From positions 62,001 to 126,000 of the forward strand of contig NZ_JAIVAM010000004.1 of NCBI RefSeq assembly GCF_020171845.1: a stretch of DNA of 64,000 nt. Direction: 5' to 3'. This DNA comes from Cytobacillus kochii (GTDB taxonomy: Bacteria; Bacillota; Bacilli; Bacillales; Cytobacillaceae). This document shows, in pieces, positions 51,748-60,108 of this stretch. Below the pieces are notes generated by a model, which did no database searches, was not told the DNA's origin, and saw only the letters and a program-made list of their open reading frames with translations. The translations under genes and the position numbers were made by a program. How positions within the stretch are numbered: position 1 is the stretch's first letter; every line of letters begins with the position of its first letter.

Positions 51748-52552
51748 ACATGAAGGTGTGATTTGCGCCGAAGGAAATTTATTGAAGAATAGTAAAATTT
51801 CAAGAAAAATATTCTCTTTTATTATCGACGGTTTGGTGATTGATACTGGGCCGTATTCGATGTCATCTGCCTTCACTCAATTTTATCAATCCTATTTTGT
51901 TGATCAGGTCGTTTTAACACATAGTCATGAAGATCATTCTGGCAATGCCTCGTGGTTTGCTAAACAACAAATTCCTATTTTTTGTCATCGGTTAGGGGTA
52001 GAGATTTGTTCTGAAGAGGCGCCGTACCCCTTGTATAGGCAAAAAACATGGGGAGCAAGAAAAGCGTTTCCTGCCTATCCGTTATCGCAAAAAGTTTCGT
52101 CAAGACAGCTTGATTGGGAGGTAATAGAGACACCCGGTCATGCGGATGACCATGTTGCTCTATTTTGCCGCAATAAAGGGATAATGTTTACAGGTGATTT
52201 ATATGTTCAGCCTCATACAAAGATTGCGATGGATACAGAATCCATTCCGGAAATTATACAATCAATAAAAAAATTGTTAACTTATGATTTTGAGGCAATG
52301 TTTTGTTCTCATTCAGGGTATTTTCCTCATGGTAAAGAACAATTGCAAGCGAAATTGAATTATTTAGAGAATCTCAGTGGTGAAATCATGCAATTGTATC
52401 TTGAAGGAAAAAGTGTTTTAGAGATTCAACAATTACTTTTTCCAAAGCACTATCAAATGATTGCGTTATCAAATGGTGAATGGGATACCCTTCATATTGT
52501 TACTTCGATCATTAATGGCAATCAAGAAAAAATCAAAAAATCATCGGTTTAG
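51731..52552 (+). CDS. MBL-fold metallo-hydrolase
   Basis: A 273-residue metallo-beta-lactamase-fold protein with the metal motif His64-x-His66-x-Asp68-His69 (THSHEDH), the second His in ETPGHADDHVALF and a later Asp in TGDLY. A C-terminal helical segment follows, as in glyoxalase II/LACTB2-type hydrolases acting on thioesters or nucleic acids. It overlaps the PanE-like gene. Substrate unknown. Confidence 0.87.
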   Translation: MLKPYKHEGVICAEGNLLKNSKISRKIFSFIIDGLVIDTGPYSMSSAFTQFYQSYFVDQVVLTHSHEDHSGNASWFAKQQIPIFCHRLGVEICSEEAPYPLYRQKTWGARKAFPAYPLSQKVSSRQLDWEVIETPGHADDHVALFCRNKGIMFTGDLYVQPHTKIAMDTESIPEIIQSIKKLLTYDFEAMFCSHSGYFPHGKEQLQAKLNYLENLSGEIMQLYLEGKSVLEIQQLLFPKHYQMIALSNGEWDTLHIVTSIINGNQEKIKKSSV

Positions 52553-52599
52553 TCTTGGCAAGAGAAACAATCTCTGATATTATAATGAATATTAAAAAC

Positions 52600-52617
52600 A
52601 TACTGACTAGTCAGATA
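52600..52617. promoter_or_regulatory. TetR-type operator, site A
   Basis: CTGACTAGTCAG is a perfect 12-base palindrome within an 18-base element resembling sites B and C. It lies just downstream of TATAAT (52581). Confidence 0.55.
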
Positions 52618-52757
52618 ATATTTGATGTTTTTATTACTCCATGATACATTTCCATTCAACTACTAAGAACTTTGCAAAATTACTGCGTGGTTTGGCTGTA
52701 GACACTTCTATGTTTTTAGTTCCATTACTACCTCTGCCAAACGTTTTTATCAATGAA

Positions 52758-52772
52758 ATGAAAGCGTTTCCT
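52758..52772. promoter_or_regulatory. Catabolite-responsive element (cre)
   Basis: ATGAAAGCGTTTCCT matches the CcpA cre consensus WTGNAANCGNWNNCW at every position. Its location about 230 bases before the acyl-CoA operon fits repression by preferred sugars. Confidence 0.75.
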
Positions 52773-52922
52773 AACTATTACGTTCAAAGAAATTTAACAT
52801 CATTGTTCTAAGCCAGTTGTAAAATGAATACATTCATAATGTCATTTAGAGGTGGCTACTCTATGCTTCGCAACAGGCAAGAGTAAAACAAAATTGATCA
52901 TGTTGTTATTAATAATGTGAAA

Positions 52923-52940
52923 AAACTAACCGGTTAGTAT
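52923..52940. promoter_or_regulatory. TetR-type operator, site B
   Basis: ACTAACC-GGTTAGT is a perfect 14-base palindrome; centre-to-centre distance to site C is 34 bases, about three helical turns. Confidence 0.65.
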
Positions 52941-52956
52941 GTAAAAAAGTTCTAAC

Positions 52957-52974
52957 ATACTAACTAGTTAGTAT
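52957..52974. promoter_or_regulatory. TetR-type operator, site C
   Basis: ATACTAACTAGTTAGTAT is a perfect 18-base palindrome overlapping TATAAA and ending 12 bases before the ribosome site of the first gene, ideal for repression. Confidence 0.75.
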
Positions 52975-52999
52975 AAATAAATAGATAGAGGTGAAAAGA

Positions 53000-54178
53000 A
53001 TGGATTTACGGTTAACAGAAGAACAAAAAATGGTACAACAAACCATTAGAAAGTTTGTGGAGAAAGAATTAATTCCGTTAGAAAATGAAGTGTTAAAGAA
53101 TGAACGAGAAGGAAAACCAAGTCTTTCTAAAGAAGTGCAGAAGAAACTACAGTTAAAAGCAAAGGAAGCAGGTTTTTGGGGAATTAACACACCTGAGGAA
53201 TACGGTGGAGCTGATTTGGGACAAATGATGCAAGCCATTGTTTGTATTGAAGTAGCTAAAACGTTTGTGCCATTTAGTTTTGGTGGATCTGCTGACAACA
53301 TTCTTTATTATGCTAATGAAGAACAAAAACAAAATTATTTAATTCCGACGATAAATGGTGAGAAAAAATCTTGTTTCGCTATGACTGAACCTGGAGCAGG
53401 ATCTGATACGCAAAATATTCGCATGACAGCAGTGAAAGATGGAGATGAGTGGGTTCTAAATGGTGAGAAAACTTTCATTACTGGTGGTAATGAAGCAGAT
53501 TTTGTTATGGTCATCGCGATAACGGATAAGGAGCTACATAAGAAAACAAAGGGTAGAGATGGTGTCACTTGTTTTATCGCTGACCGCGAAATGGGCTGGA
53601 AATCAGAATTTATCCATACGATGGGTGAATGGGGACCAGCTGGACTTGTATTTGATAATGTACGAGTGCCAGAGAAGAATATACTAGGTGAATTGCATGG
53701 TGGTTATAAACTTGGCCTTGAATGGATTGGATTTGCTCGTTGGATAGTAGGAGCAAGAGCAGTTGGAGCAGCAGAGAGACTATTGCAAATGGCATTAGAT
53801 TATGCAAAAGAACGAGAAACTTTTGGCAAACCAATTGCTGAGAGACAGGCAATTCAATGGCAAATTGCCGATTCAGCCGTTGAAATTGAGGCAGCTAAGT
53901 GGCTAGCTTTAAATGCTGCATTTACTTTGGATCAAGGGGAAGATAATCGACACTATGCATCAATGGCAAAACTTTATGGGTCTAATATGGGGAACAGAGT
54001 CGTTGACCGCGTATTACAAATTCATGGGGGCATGGGGTATACAAGAGAGCTTCCGATTGAGAGATGGTACCGCGAGGCAAGACTTTGGAGAATATATGAT
54101 GGCACAGATGAAATCCAACGTATGATTATCTCAAGAAACTTACTGAAGGGGCATGTGAAAATCGGACAACAAATATAA
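53000..54178 (+). CDS. Acyl-CoA dehydrogenase, first gene of the TetR-controlled operon
   Basis: A 392-residue acyl-CoA dehydrogenase with CFAMTEPGAGSD, VLNGEKTFITGG and RETFGK. The catalytic site reads IYDGTDEIQ, so the usual glutamate is Asp367. The ATG at 53000 is preferred because AGAGGTGAAA precedes it; the GTG at 52991 lies within that site. It directly follows the operators. Aspartate here occurs in subfamilies for branched or bulky acyl chains. Substrate unknown. Confidence 0.85.
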   Translation: MDLRLTEEQKMVQQTIRKFVEKELIPLENEVLKNEREGKPSLSKEVQKKLQLKAKEAGFWGINTPEEYGGADLGQMMQAIVCIEVAKTFVPFSFGGSADNILYYANEEQKQNYLIPTINGEKKSCFAMTEPGAGSDTQNIRMTAVKDGDEWVLNGEKTFITGGNEADFVMVIAITDKELHKKTKGRDGVTCFIADREMGWKSEFIHTMGEWGPAGLVFDNVRVPEKNILGELHGGYKLGLEWIGFARWIVGARAVGAAERLLQMALDYAKERETFGKPIAERQAIQWQIADSAVEIEAAKWLALNAAFTLDQGEDNRHYASMAKLYGSNMGNRVVDRVLQIHGGMGYTRELPIERWYREARLWRIYDGTDEIQRMIISRNLLKGHVKIGQQI

Positions 54179-54198
54179 AGGAATGATACAGGGGGCAT

Positions 54199-54966
54199 AT
54201 GAAAATGACAAGATTCACAGGGAAAACTGCATTTATTACTGGTGGAAGCCGAGGAATTGGTAAAGGCGTCGCTGAGCTCTTCGCACAAGAGGGGGCAAAT
54301 ATTGCTATTATTGATATCAATGAGGAGGCATTAGCAGAAACAGCCGCAGAATTCAAGGAAAAGGGCTATCATATCTTCGTGAAAAAAGCGAATGTTGTGG
54401 AAGCAGGCGAAGTAGAAACAGCAATGGAGGAAGTTGTGCAACAGTTTGGTACACTTGATATTTTAGTTAATAACGCTGGTATCATCCGCGATAATTTACT
54501 GTTTAAAATGACGGACGATGATTGGCAATTAGTAATGGATGTACATCTGAAGGGATCCTTTAATGCATCGCGTGCCGCACAAAAATATATGGTCAAGCAA
54601 AACTATGGCAGAATCATTAGTATTTCTTCTACTTCTGCTCTCGGTAATAGAGGTCAGGCTAACTATGCAACAGCAAAAGCTGGTTTACAAGGGTTAACAA
54701 AAACTTTAGCCATTGAACTTGGACGCTATGGTATCACAGCAAATAGTGTCGCACCTGGTTTCATTGAAACAGAGATGACAAAGGCTACAGCAGAAAGAGT
54801 AGGGGTACCTTTTGCAGACTTTATAAAAGGAGCGATTGCGGCTATACCGGTTGCGAGAAGCGGAAAACCTGAGGATATCGCCAATACAGTTGCTTTCTTT
54901 GCAGATGAGAAATCATCATTTGTGAACGGTCAAGTTATCTATGTTGCGGGCGGTCCAAAAAATTAA
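54199..54966 (+). CDS. SDR oxidoreductase (FabG-like)
   Basis: A 255-residue classical SDR with TGGSRGIG, NNAG, the Ser/Tyr/Lys triad (ISSTSALGN, NYATAK) and the C-terminal GQVIYVAGG. Most likely a 3-hydroxyacyl-CoA dehydrogenase or ketoreductase in the operon. Two ATGs (54199 and 54205) are possible; the second is better spaced from AGGGGG. Confidence 0.88.
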   Translation: MKMTRFTGKTAFITGGSRGIGKGVAELFAQEGANIAIIDINEEALAETAAEFKEKGYHIFVKKANVVEAGEVETAMEEVVQQFGTLDILVNNAGIIRDNLLFKMTDDDWQLVMDVHLKGSFNASRAAQKYMVKQNYGRIISISSTSALGNRGQANYATAKAGLQGLTKTLAIELGRYGITANSVAPGFIETEMTKATAERVGVPFADFIKGAIAAIPVARSGKPEDIANTVAFFADEKSSFVNGQVIYVAGGPKN

Positions 54967-54986
54967 AAAAGGAGTTGATACACAGG

Positions 54987-55436
54987 ATGTACACGGATGT
55001 GATTGGCAAAGTATCAGGTAAGGTGAAGAATACTGTTGAACGTGGGTTAGTCAAACGGTTCGCGCAATCGATTGGCGACCCTCATCCCATTTTTATTGAC
55101 GAAGAATATGGAAAGAGAAGTAAGTATGGCACAAATATTGCGCCACCTACTTTTCCACGTGTGTTTGAATCAGGCACAATTGAAGAGTTACAGCTCCCTA
55201 AGAAAGGTTTGATTCATGGTGAGCAAAGGTTCCATTATGAAAGACCTCTCCTCGTTGGAGAAGATGTTTATGTTTGGACCGAAGTAAAGGATTATTATGA
55301 AAAGAAAGGGAACAATGGTTTAATGGGTTTTCTTTCCGTAGTGAAGTATGGAGAAGATAAGGATGGGAAGCTCATTTTTAAAGAAGAAGCCATTACCATC
55401 ATTACAGAAGCTGTGAGAAAGGCGATGAGTGTATGA
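54987..55436 (+). CDS. MaoC-type dehydratase subunit, HadA-like
   Basis: A 149-residue hot-dog protein of the N-terminal MaoC dehydratase type (FAQSIGDPHPIFIDEEYGK, FHYERPLLVGEDVYV). Such proteins lack the full active site and pair with a catalytic partner, here the next gene, which overlaps it by four bases. Together they would form a split (R)-specific enoyl-CoA hydratase, as with mycobacterial HadAB. The ATG at 54987 is chosen; a TTG at 54975 is directly against the GGAG. Confidence 0.83.
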   Translation: MYTDVIGKVSGKVKNTVERGLVKRFAQSIGDPHPIFIDEEYGKRSKYGTNIAPPTFPRVFESGTIEELQLPKKGLIHGEQRFHYERPLLVGEDVYVWTEVKDYYEKKGNNGLMGFLSVVKYGEDKDGKLIFKEEAITIITEAVRKAMSV

Positions 55437-55837
55437 GTAATATCTTGACTTTAGAAAAAGGAAAAACATTGTCAGAAACCTTAGCGCCTGTATCGAGAAT
55501 GGACTTAATAAAGTATTCAGGTGCATCTGGAGATTTTAACCCCATTCATACAGTTGATGAGGAAGCAAAGAAAACGGGACTTCCTGGAATTATCGCTCAT
55601 GGCATGTGGACAATGGGTAATTTGGCCAAATTATTCACACCATATTATGAAGAAGGATTTATAAAGGATTATCGCATTCGTTTTTCAGGTATGGTCTTTA
55701 TTGATGATGTGATTACACTGGTTGCTACAGTGACTACTGAAGAGGAGCAGGAAATCGCATTTGAGGTGAAAGCAGTCAATCAAGCAGGGAAAGCAGTCTT
55801 AAAAGGTGATGTCACGTTTGTTAAAACAAATGGATAA
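55433..55837 (+). CDS. MaoC-type dehydratase, catalytic subunit
   Basis: A 134-residue hot-dog protein with the hydratase-2 motif SGASGDFNPIHTVDEEA, carrying the catalytic Asp and His, and GIIAHGMWTMG. It hydrates 2-enoyl-CoA to 3-hydroxyacyl-CoA, probably as a heterodimer with the preceding protein. It overlaps that gene and is 15 bases before the next dehydrogenase. Confidence 0.87.
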   Translation: MSNILTLEKGKTLSETLAPVSRMDLIKYSGASGDFNPIHTVDEEAKKTGLPGIIAHGMWTMGNLAKLFTPYYEEGFIKDYRIRFSGMVFIDDVITLVATVTTEEEQEIAFEVKAVNQAGKAVLKGDVTFVKTNG

Positions 55838-55852
55838 GAGGAGGTGCGTGTA

Positions 55853-57079
55853 ATGAATTTTGAATATTCGGATAAAGTAAAGCGTTTACAAGAAAAAATT
55901 AGTGATTTTATGGACCAATATGTTTTTCCAAATGAGAAAACCTATATGGAGCAAATAAGTAAGGAGAATCGATTTAGTACCCATCCATCCATTATGGAGG
56001 AACTAAAAGCAAAAGCAAAAGCAGAAGGATTATGGAATTTATTCTTACCGGATAGCGAAGATGGTGCAGGTTTAAGCAATATCGAATACGCTCCATTATG
56101 TGAGTTAATGGGGAGGTCATCTATAGGACCTGAAGTATTTAACTGTGCAGCGCCAGATACAGGTAATATGGAAGTATTAGTACGCTACGGAACGGATGAA
56201 CAGAAGGAAAAGTGGCTAAAACCATTACTAAACGGTGAAATACGCTCTTGTTTTTCCATGACTGAACCGAATGTGGCCTCATCTGATGCGACCAATATCG
56301 AATCCAGCATTATTCGTGATGGAGATGAGTATGTCATTAATGGAACAAAGTGGTGGTCATCAGGGGCAGGTGATCCTAGATGTAAAATTGCCATTGTCAT
56401 GGGTAAAAACGATCCAAACGCAGAAAAACATAAACAACAATCGATGATATTAGTCCCACTTGATACACCAGGTGTAAAAATCAAACGTACATTAAATGTG
56501 TTTGGTTACGATCATGCTCCTCATGGTCATGCAGAAATTGAATATAACAATGTAAGAGTCCCTGCTAGTAATATGCTACTAGGTGAAGGAAGAGGCTTTG
56601 AAATTGCACAAGGCAGATTAGGACCAGGGCGCATTCATCATTGCATGAGAACGATTGGGGCAGCGGAAAGAGCATTATCCATTCTTTGTGAGCGTGTCCA
56701 AGAGCGCATTGCCTTTGGCAAAACATTAGCAGAACAAGGTGTTATTCAAGAATGGATTGCCGAAGCTAGAATGAATATAGAACAATCTCGTTTACTTACG
56801 TTGAAAGCTGCTTATATGATGGACACTGTTGGAAATAAAGCTGCCAAAACAGAGATTGCCATGATTAAGGTAGTCGCACCAAATGTGGCACTTCAAGTGA
56901 TTGATCACGCCATTCAAGCACTAGGTGCAAAAGGAGTAAGTCAAGATACACCGCTTGCTGCAAGTTGGGCGAATATTCGAACATTACGGTTAGCAGACGG
57001 TCCAGATGAAGTCCATAAAAGAGCGATTGCAAGACAAGAGTTAAAAAAATATAAAAAAGTAGCACAGGGGGTCCAATAA
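55853..57079 (+). CDS. Acyl-CoA dehydrogenase, ACAD10/11-like
   Basis: A 408-residue acyl-CoA dehydrogenase. [29 protein letters not shown] and the C-terminal [11 protein letters not shown] (Asp382 at the catalytic site) mark the ACAD10/11 branch. Mammalian ACAD10/11 fuse such a domain to an APH-type kinase and handle 4-hydroxyacyl-CoAs through a phosphorylated intermediate. An APH protein is encoded four genes downstream. The ATG at 55853 is set by GAGGAGGTG. It overlaps the following SDR gene by one base. Confidence 0.86.
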   Translation: MNFEYSDKVKRLQEKISDFMDQYVFPNEKTYMEQISKENRFSTHPSIMEELKAKAKAEGLWNLFLPDSEDGAGLSNIEYAPLCELMGRSSIGPEVFNCAAPDTGNMEVLVRYGTDEQKEKWLKPLLNGEIRSCFSMTEPNVASSDATNIESSIIRDGDEYVINGTKWWSSGAGDPRCKIAIVMGKNDPNAEKHKQQSMILVPLDTPGVKIKRTLNVFGYDHAPHGHAEIEYNNVRVPASNMLLGEGRGFEIAQGRLGPGRIHHCMRTIGAAERALSILCERVQERIAFGKTLAEQGVIQEWIAEARMNIEQSRLLTLKAAYMMDTVGNKAAKTEIAMIKVVAPNVALQVIDHAIQALGAKGVSQDTPLAASWANIRTLRLADGPDEVHKRAIARQELKKYKKVAQGVQ

Positions 57080-57852
57080 TGCATGTAAAAGAACTGTTCG
57101 ATCTATCTGGGAAAACAGCTATTGTCACTGGGGGCGGAAGAGGATTAGGTGAACAAATTGCTGAAGGGTTTGCCGAAGCTGGAGCAAACATCGTGTTATG
57201 TTCCAGGAAAAAAGAGAATTGTGATGAAGTGGCCGATCGTTTAAAAGAACTTGGTGTTGAAGTACTGACTTTTAAATGTGATATTACTAATCCAGAAGAA
57301 GTGCAAACAGTCGTCGACGAAACGATTCAGCGTTTTGGAAAGATTGATATTCTTGTCAATAATAGTGGGGCAACATGGGGGGCTCCAGTAGAAGAAATGC
57401 CTCTAGAAGCCTTTCAAAAAGTGGTCAATGTAAATGTTGTAGGCACATTTCTAATGTCACAAGCTGTTGGTAAAGCAATGCTGGTTGAAAAACAAGGGAA
57501 AATCATTAATATAGCTTCTGTTGCTGGACTTAAGGGGTCAAATCCAGAGTTAATGGACGCAATTGGATATAACTCAAGTAAAGGTGGTGTCATTTCTTTT
57601 ACAAAAGATTTGGCTGTGAAATGGGGACCGAGAGGCATTCATGTCAATGCGATTGCACCTGGGTTTTTCCCAACAAAAATGTCCAAGGTTCTTATTGAAA
57701 GAAACAGCGATCGCTTCTTGCAAAGGACACCACTTAGGAAATTTGGTTCCGACTCGGATTTAAAAGGAGTGGCTTTATTTTTAGCCAGTGGTGCGTCCAA
57801 TTTCATTACTGGTGAAACAATTGCTGTAGATGGTGGAACAACGGCAATGTAA
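57079..57852 (+). CDS. SDR family oxidoreductase
   Basis: A 257-residue SDR with TGGGRGLG (17-24), NNSG, and the triad in IASVAGLKGSN and GYNSSKGG. It resembles gluconate 5-dehydrogenase-type and 3-oxoacyl reductase proteins. In a beta-oxidation operon it probably oxidises a 3-hydroxyacyl-CoA, complementing the other SDR. Its ATG overlaps the previous stop codon. Confidence 0.87.
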   Translation: MHVKELFDLSGKTAIVTGGGRGLGEQIAEGFAEAGANIVLCSRKKENCDEVADRLKELGVEVLTFKCDITNPEEVQTVVDETIQRFGKIDILVNNSGATWGAPVEEMPLEAFQKVVNVNVVGTFLMSQAVGKAMLVEKQGKIINIASVAGLKGSNPELMDAIGYNSSKGGVISFTKDLAVKWGPRGIHVNAIAPGFFPTKMSKVLIERNSDRFLQRTPLRKFGSDSDLKGVALFLASGASNFITGETIAVDGGTTAM

Positions 57853-57871
57853 AGAGAAGGGGATGGATGAA

Positions 57872-59050
57872 ATGGGTAATAGAGAAGCAGTAATCGTTTC
57901 AGCTGTACGCACAGCGATTGGTAGGCAGGGAGGTGCTCTTGCCTCCGTTCCAGCTCACGTATTTGGTGGCGAAGTTATTAAGGCAGCAGTAGAGCGGGCG
58001 CAAGTGAATGTGGGAGAGATTGATGATGTGATTTTTGGTAATGTGCTAAGTGGTGGAGGAAATATTGCTAGATTATCAAGTCTTCAATCAGGTCTTTCTC
58101 TTAATCTACCTGGCTTAACAATAGACCGCCAATGCGGATCAGGTATGAATGCTGTTGCACTTGCTGCAGCAATGATTAAAGCGGGTGAGGGAGATGTCTA
58201 TATTGCAGGTGGAGTAGAAAGTATGTCGAGGGCACCTTACTTGATGGATAGGGCTGATCAGCCGTATAGTCCAAGACCCCCTCAATTTAGAAAATCACGA
58301 CTTTCACCTGATGAAGTTGGAGATCCACCTATGGGGATAACAGCAGAAAATTTAGTAGAAAAATATGATATTTCTCGTCAAGAGCAAGATGAATATGCCA
58401 ATCGTAGTCAAGCAAGAATGGCTAAGGCGATGGCAGAAGGCCGTTTTAATGAACAAATTGTTCCGATAAAGATTCCTATTAGAAAAGGTGAGCCGATTAC
58501 TTTTAATGAGGATGAACACCCAAGACCACAAACGAATATAGAGGGGTTAGCTAAACTTAAACCTGCATTTAAGCAAGCTGGCAGTGTGACAGCCGGTAAC
58601 AGTTCAGGCTTAAATGATGCCGCTTCGGCGCTTGTTATCATGTCGAGAGAAAAAGCGAATTCACTCGGTTTACGTCCATTAGCCGTCATAAAAGAATCAA
58701 CTGTCGCTGGTGTTGACCCTAATATTATGGGAATAGGTCCTGTACCTGCTGTTAGAAAACTATTAAAGAAAACTGGCAAAACACTTGAAGATATTGATTT
58801 AATTGAATTAAATGAAGCATTTGCTGCACAAGTCATTGCTTGTGACAGGGAGTTATCATTCAATCCTGAAAAGTTGAATGTGAATGGCGGAGCGATTGCT
58901 CATGGTCATCCATTAGGCGCAACAGGTGCCATACTTGTTACGAAAGCAGTGTATGAATTGCAACGGTCACTGAGCCAGACGGCTTTAATTACCGCTTGTA
59001 TTGGTGGAGGTCAAGGGATTGCCCTTCTCATTGAAAGAGAACTAGTCTAA
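57872..59050 (+). CDS. Acetyl-CoA acetyltransferase / 3-ketoacyl-CoA thiolase
   Basis: A 392-residue thiolase with nucleophile Cys88 (DRQCGSGMN), the His of NGGAIAHGHPLGATG and the second Cys in CIGGGQG. It cleaves a 3-ketoacyl-CoA to release acetyl- or propionyl-CoA. The ATG at 57872 is set by GAAGGGG; the longer frame overlaps the SDR gene. It is the last step of the pathway and directly precedes the tetR gene. Confidence 0.93.
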   Translation: MGNREAVIVSAVRTAIGRQGGALASVPAHVFGGEVIKAAVERAQVNVGEIDDVIFGNVLSGGGNIARLSSLQSGLSLNLPGLTIDRQCGSGMNAVALAAAMIKAGEGDVYIAGGVESMSRAPYLMDRADQPYSPRPPQFRKSRLSPDEVGDPPMGITAENLVEKYDISRQEQDEYANRSQARMAKAMAEGRFNEQIVPIKIPIRKGEPITFNEDEHPRPQTNIEGLAKLKPAFKQAGSVTAGNSSGLNDAASALVIMSREKANSLGLRPLAVIKESTVAGVDPNIMGIGPVPAVRKLLKKTGKTLEDIDLIELNEAFAAQVIACDRELSFNPEKLNVNGGAIAHGHPLGATGAILVTKAVYELQRSLSQTALITACIGGGQGIALLIERELV

Positions 59051-59083
59051 GAATAGGCATAGTCATAGTCAGGAGGGCTTTTA

Positions 59084-59668
59084 GTGAAAAATCAAATTTT
59101 AAAGAAAAGCATCGATTTGTTTGATGATAAAGGCTTTAAAGAAACGACCATTCAAGATATTGTGGATCAACTCGATGTGACAAAAGGTACTTTTTATTAT
59201 TATTTCAACAGTAAGCAGGAAGTATTAAGGGATATCCATTTAGAATACATCGAAGGTTTATTACAAGAACAAGAGGAAATCTTACAAAATCAAACATTAA
59301 GTAATAAAGAAAAGCTCTACGAAAACATTTATTTAACATTAAGTAAGATTGACACCCAGGGCAAAGAAGCACGAATTGTGCACCGGGAGTTAAGGCATTT
59401 ACATGAAGATCATGTCAAACAAATTAAATTAAAGAGAAAAGAATATCGATTAAATTTTGAAAAGATTATTGATGAAGGTAAAAAGACAAAAGAATTTAGT
59501 AATCATATTCGTACGGATATTCTTGCATTCGGATTTTTAGGAATGACGAATTATAGCTATTATTGGTTTCGAACAGATGGTGAACTAACGGATAAGGAAT
59601 TAGCACGATTTTATACAGAAATCATTTTAAAGGGTATTGAAGAAGTGCCTGTTAAAGAGGGGATTTGA
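59084..59668 (+). CDS. TetR family regulator (FadR/KstR2-type)
   Basis: A 194-residue TetR protein. The helix-turn-helix is FKETTIQDIVDQLDVTKGTFYYYF at about 17-40 and the C-terminal part resembles the fatty acid/steroid-responsive TetR_C group. The GTG follows CAGGAGG. It lies within the operon, and the three palindromes in front of it are probably its sites, released by an acyl-CoA. It overlaps the thioesterase start. Confidence 0.88.
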   Translation: MKNQILKKSIDLFDDKGFKETTIQDIVDQLDVTKGTFYYYFNSKQEVLRDIHLEYIEGLLQEQEEILQNQTLSNKEKLYENIYLTLSKIDTQGKEARIVHRELRHLHEDHVKQIKLKRKEYRLNFEKIIDEGKKTKEFSNHIRTDILAFGFLGMTNYSYYWFRTDGELTDKELARFYTEIILKGIEEVPVKEGI

Positions 59669-60108
59669 TGATGCATAAAAAACATCAAATAGAGGTGTAT
59701 GTACGGTTTAGTGAAACCGATGCTGTTGGCCATGTCAATAATACAAGTTATTTTCTTTATTTTGAAGAGGCAAGAACGAAATTATTTTATGAGATCCTAC
59801 CTAATAGAAATAAACAAAGTAGCATGATTTTGGCTTCTATTCATTGTGATTATGTTGCCCCAGCTTTCGCAGGTGAGGAACTAGTTGTGACAACTGAGGT
59901 TAGCAATATTGGCCGTAAAAGCTTTGAATTACAGCATTTGTTGACAAGAAAGATGGATGGGAAATTGGTGGCTAAAGCAAGTTGTGTCACTGTGTGTTAT
60001 AACTTCATAGATGATCATTCTATTTTGATTCCAGAACATTTAAGGAATAACTTAGAAAAATATCAGCCTCTCGCATTACTAAGTACAACAGAGGAGGGTG
60101 TTCAATGA
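59668..60108 (+). CDS. Acyl-CoA thioesterase (hot-dog, 4HBT family)
   Basis: A 146-residue thioesterase with the motif VRFSETDAVGHVNNTSYFLYFEEART, which carries the catalytic Asp, as in 4-hydroxybenzoyl-CoA thioesterases. It hydrolyses acyl- or aroyl-CoAs and may remove dead-end CoA esters. ATG 59668 overlaps the TetR stop; 59671 is equally possible. It overlaps the APH gene by four bases. Confidence 0.87.
   Translation: MMHKKHQIEVYVRFSETDAVGHVNNTSYFLYFEEARTKLFYEILPNRNKQSSMILASIHCDYVAPAFAGEELVVTTEVSNIGRKSFELQHLLTRKMDGKLVAKASCVTVCYNFIDDHSILIPEHLRNNLEKYQPLALLSTTEEGVQ

Larger units (their letters stand above)
52553..52990. other. Regulatory region upstream of the acyl-CoA operon
   Basis: This 440-base stretch has no gene. 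It contains TATAAT at 52581-52586, three TetR-type palindromes (52600, 52923, 52957) and a perfect cre site (52758). TATAAA at 52972-52977 overlaps the last palindrome and is the nearest -10 candidate to the first gene. Confidence 0.7.

Noticed and set aside
58408-58863. A 151-codon minus-strand frame inside the thiolase gene
   Set aside because: Antisense shadow of a conserved thiolase with no independent signals.
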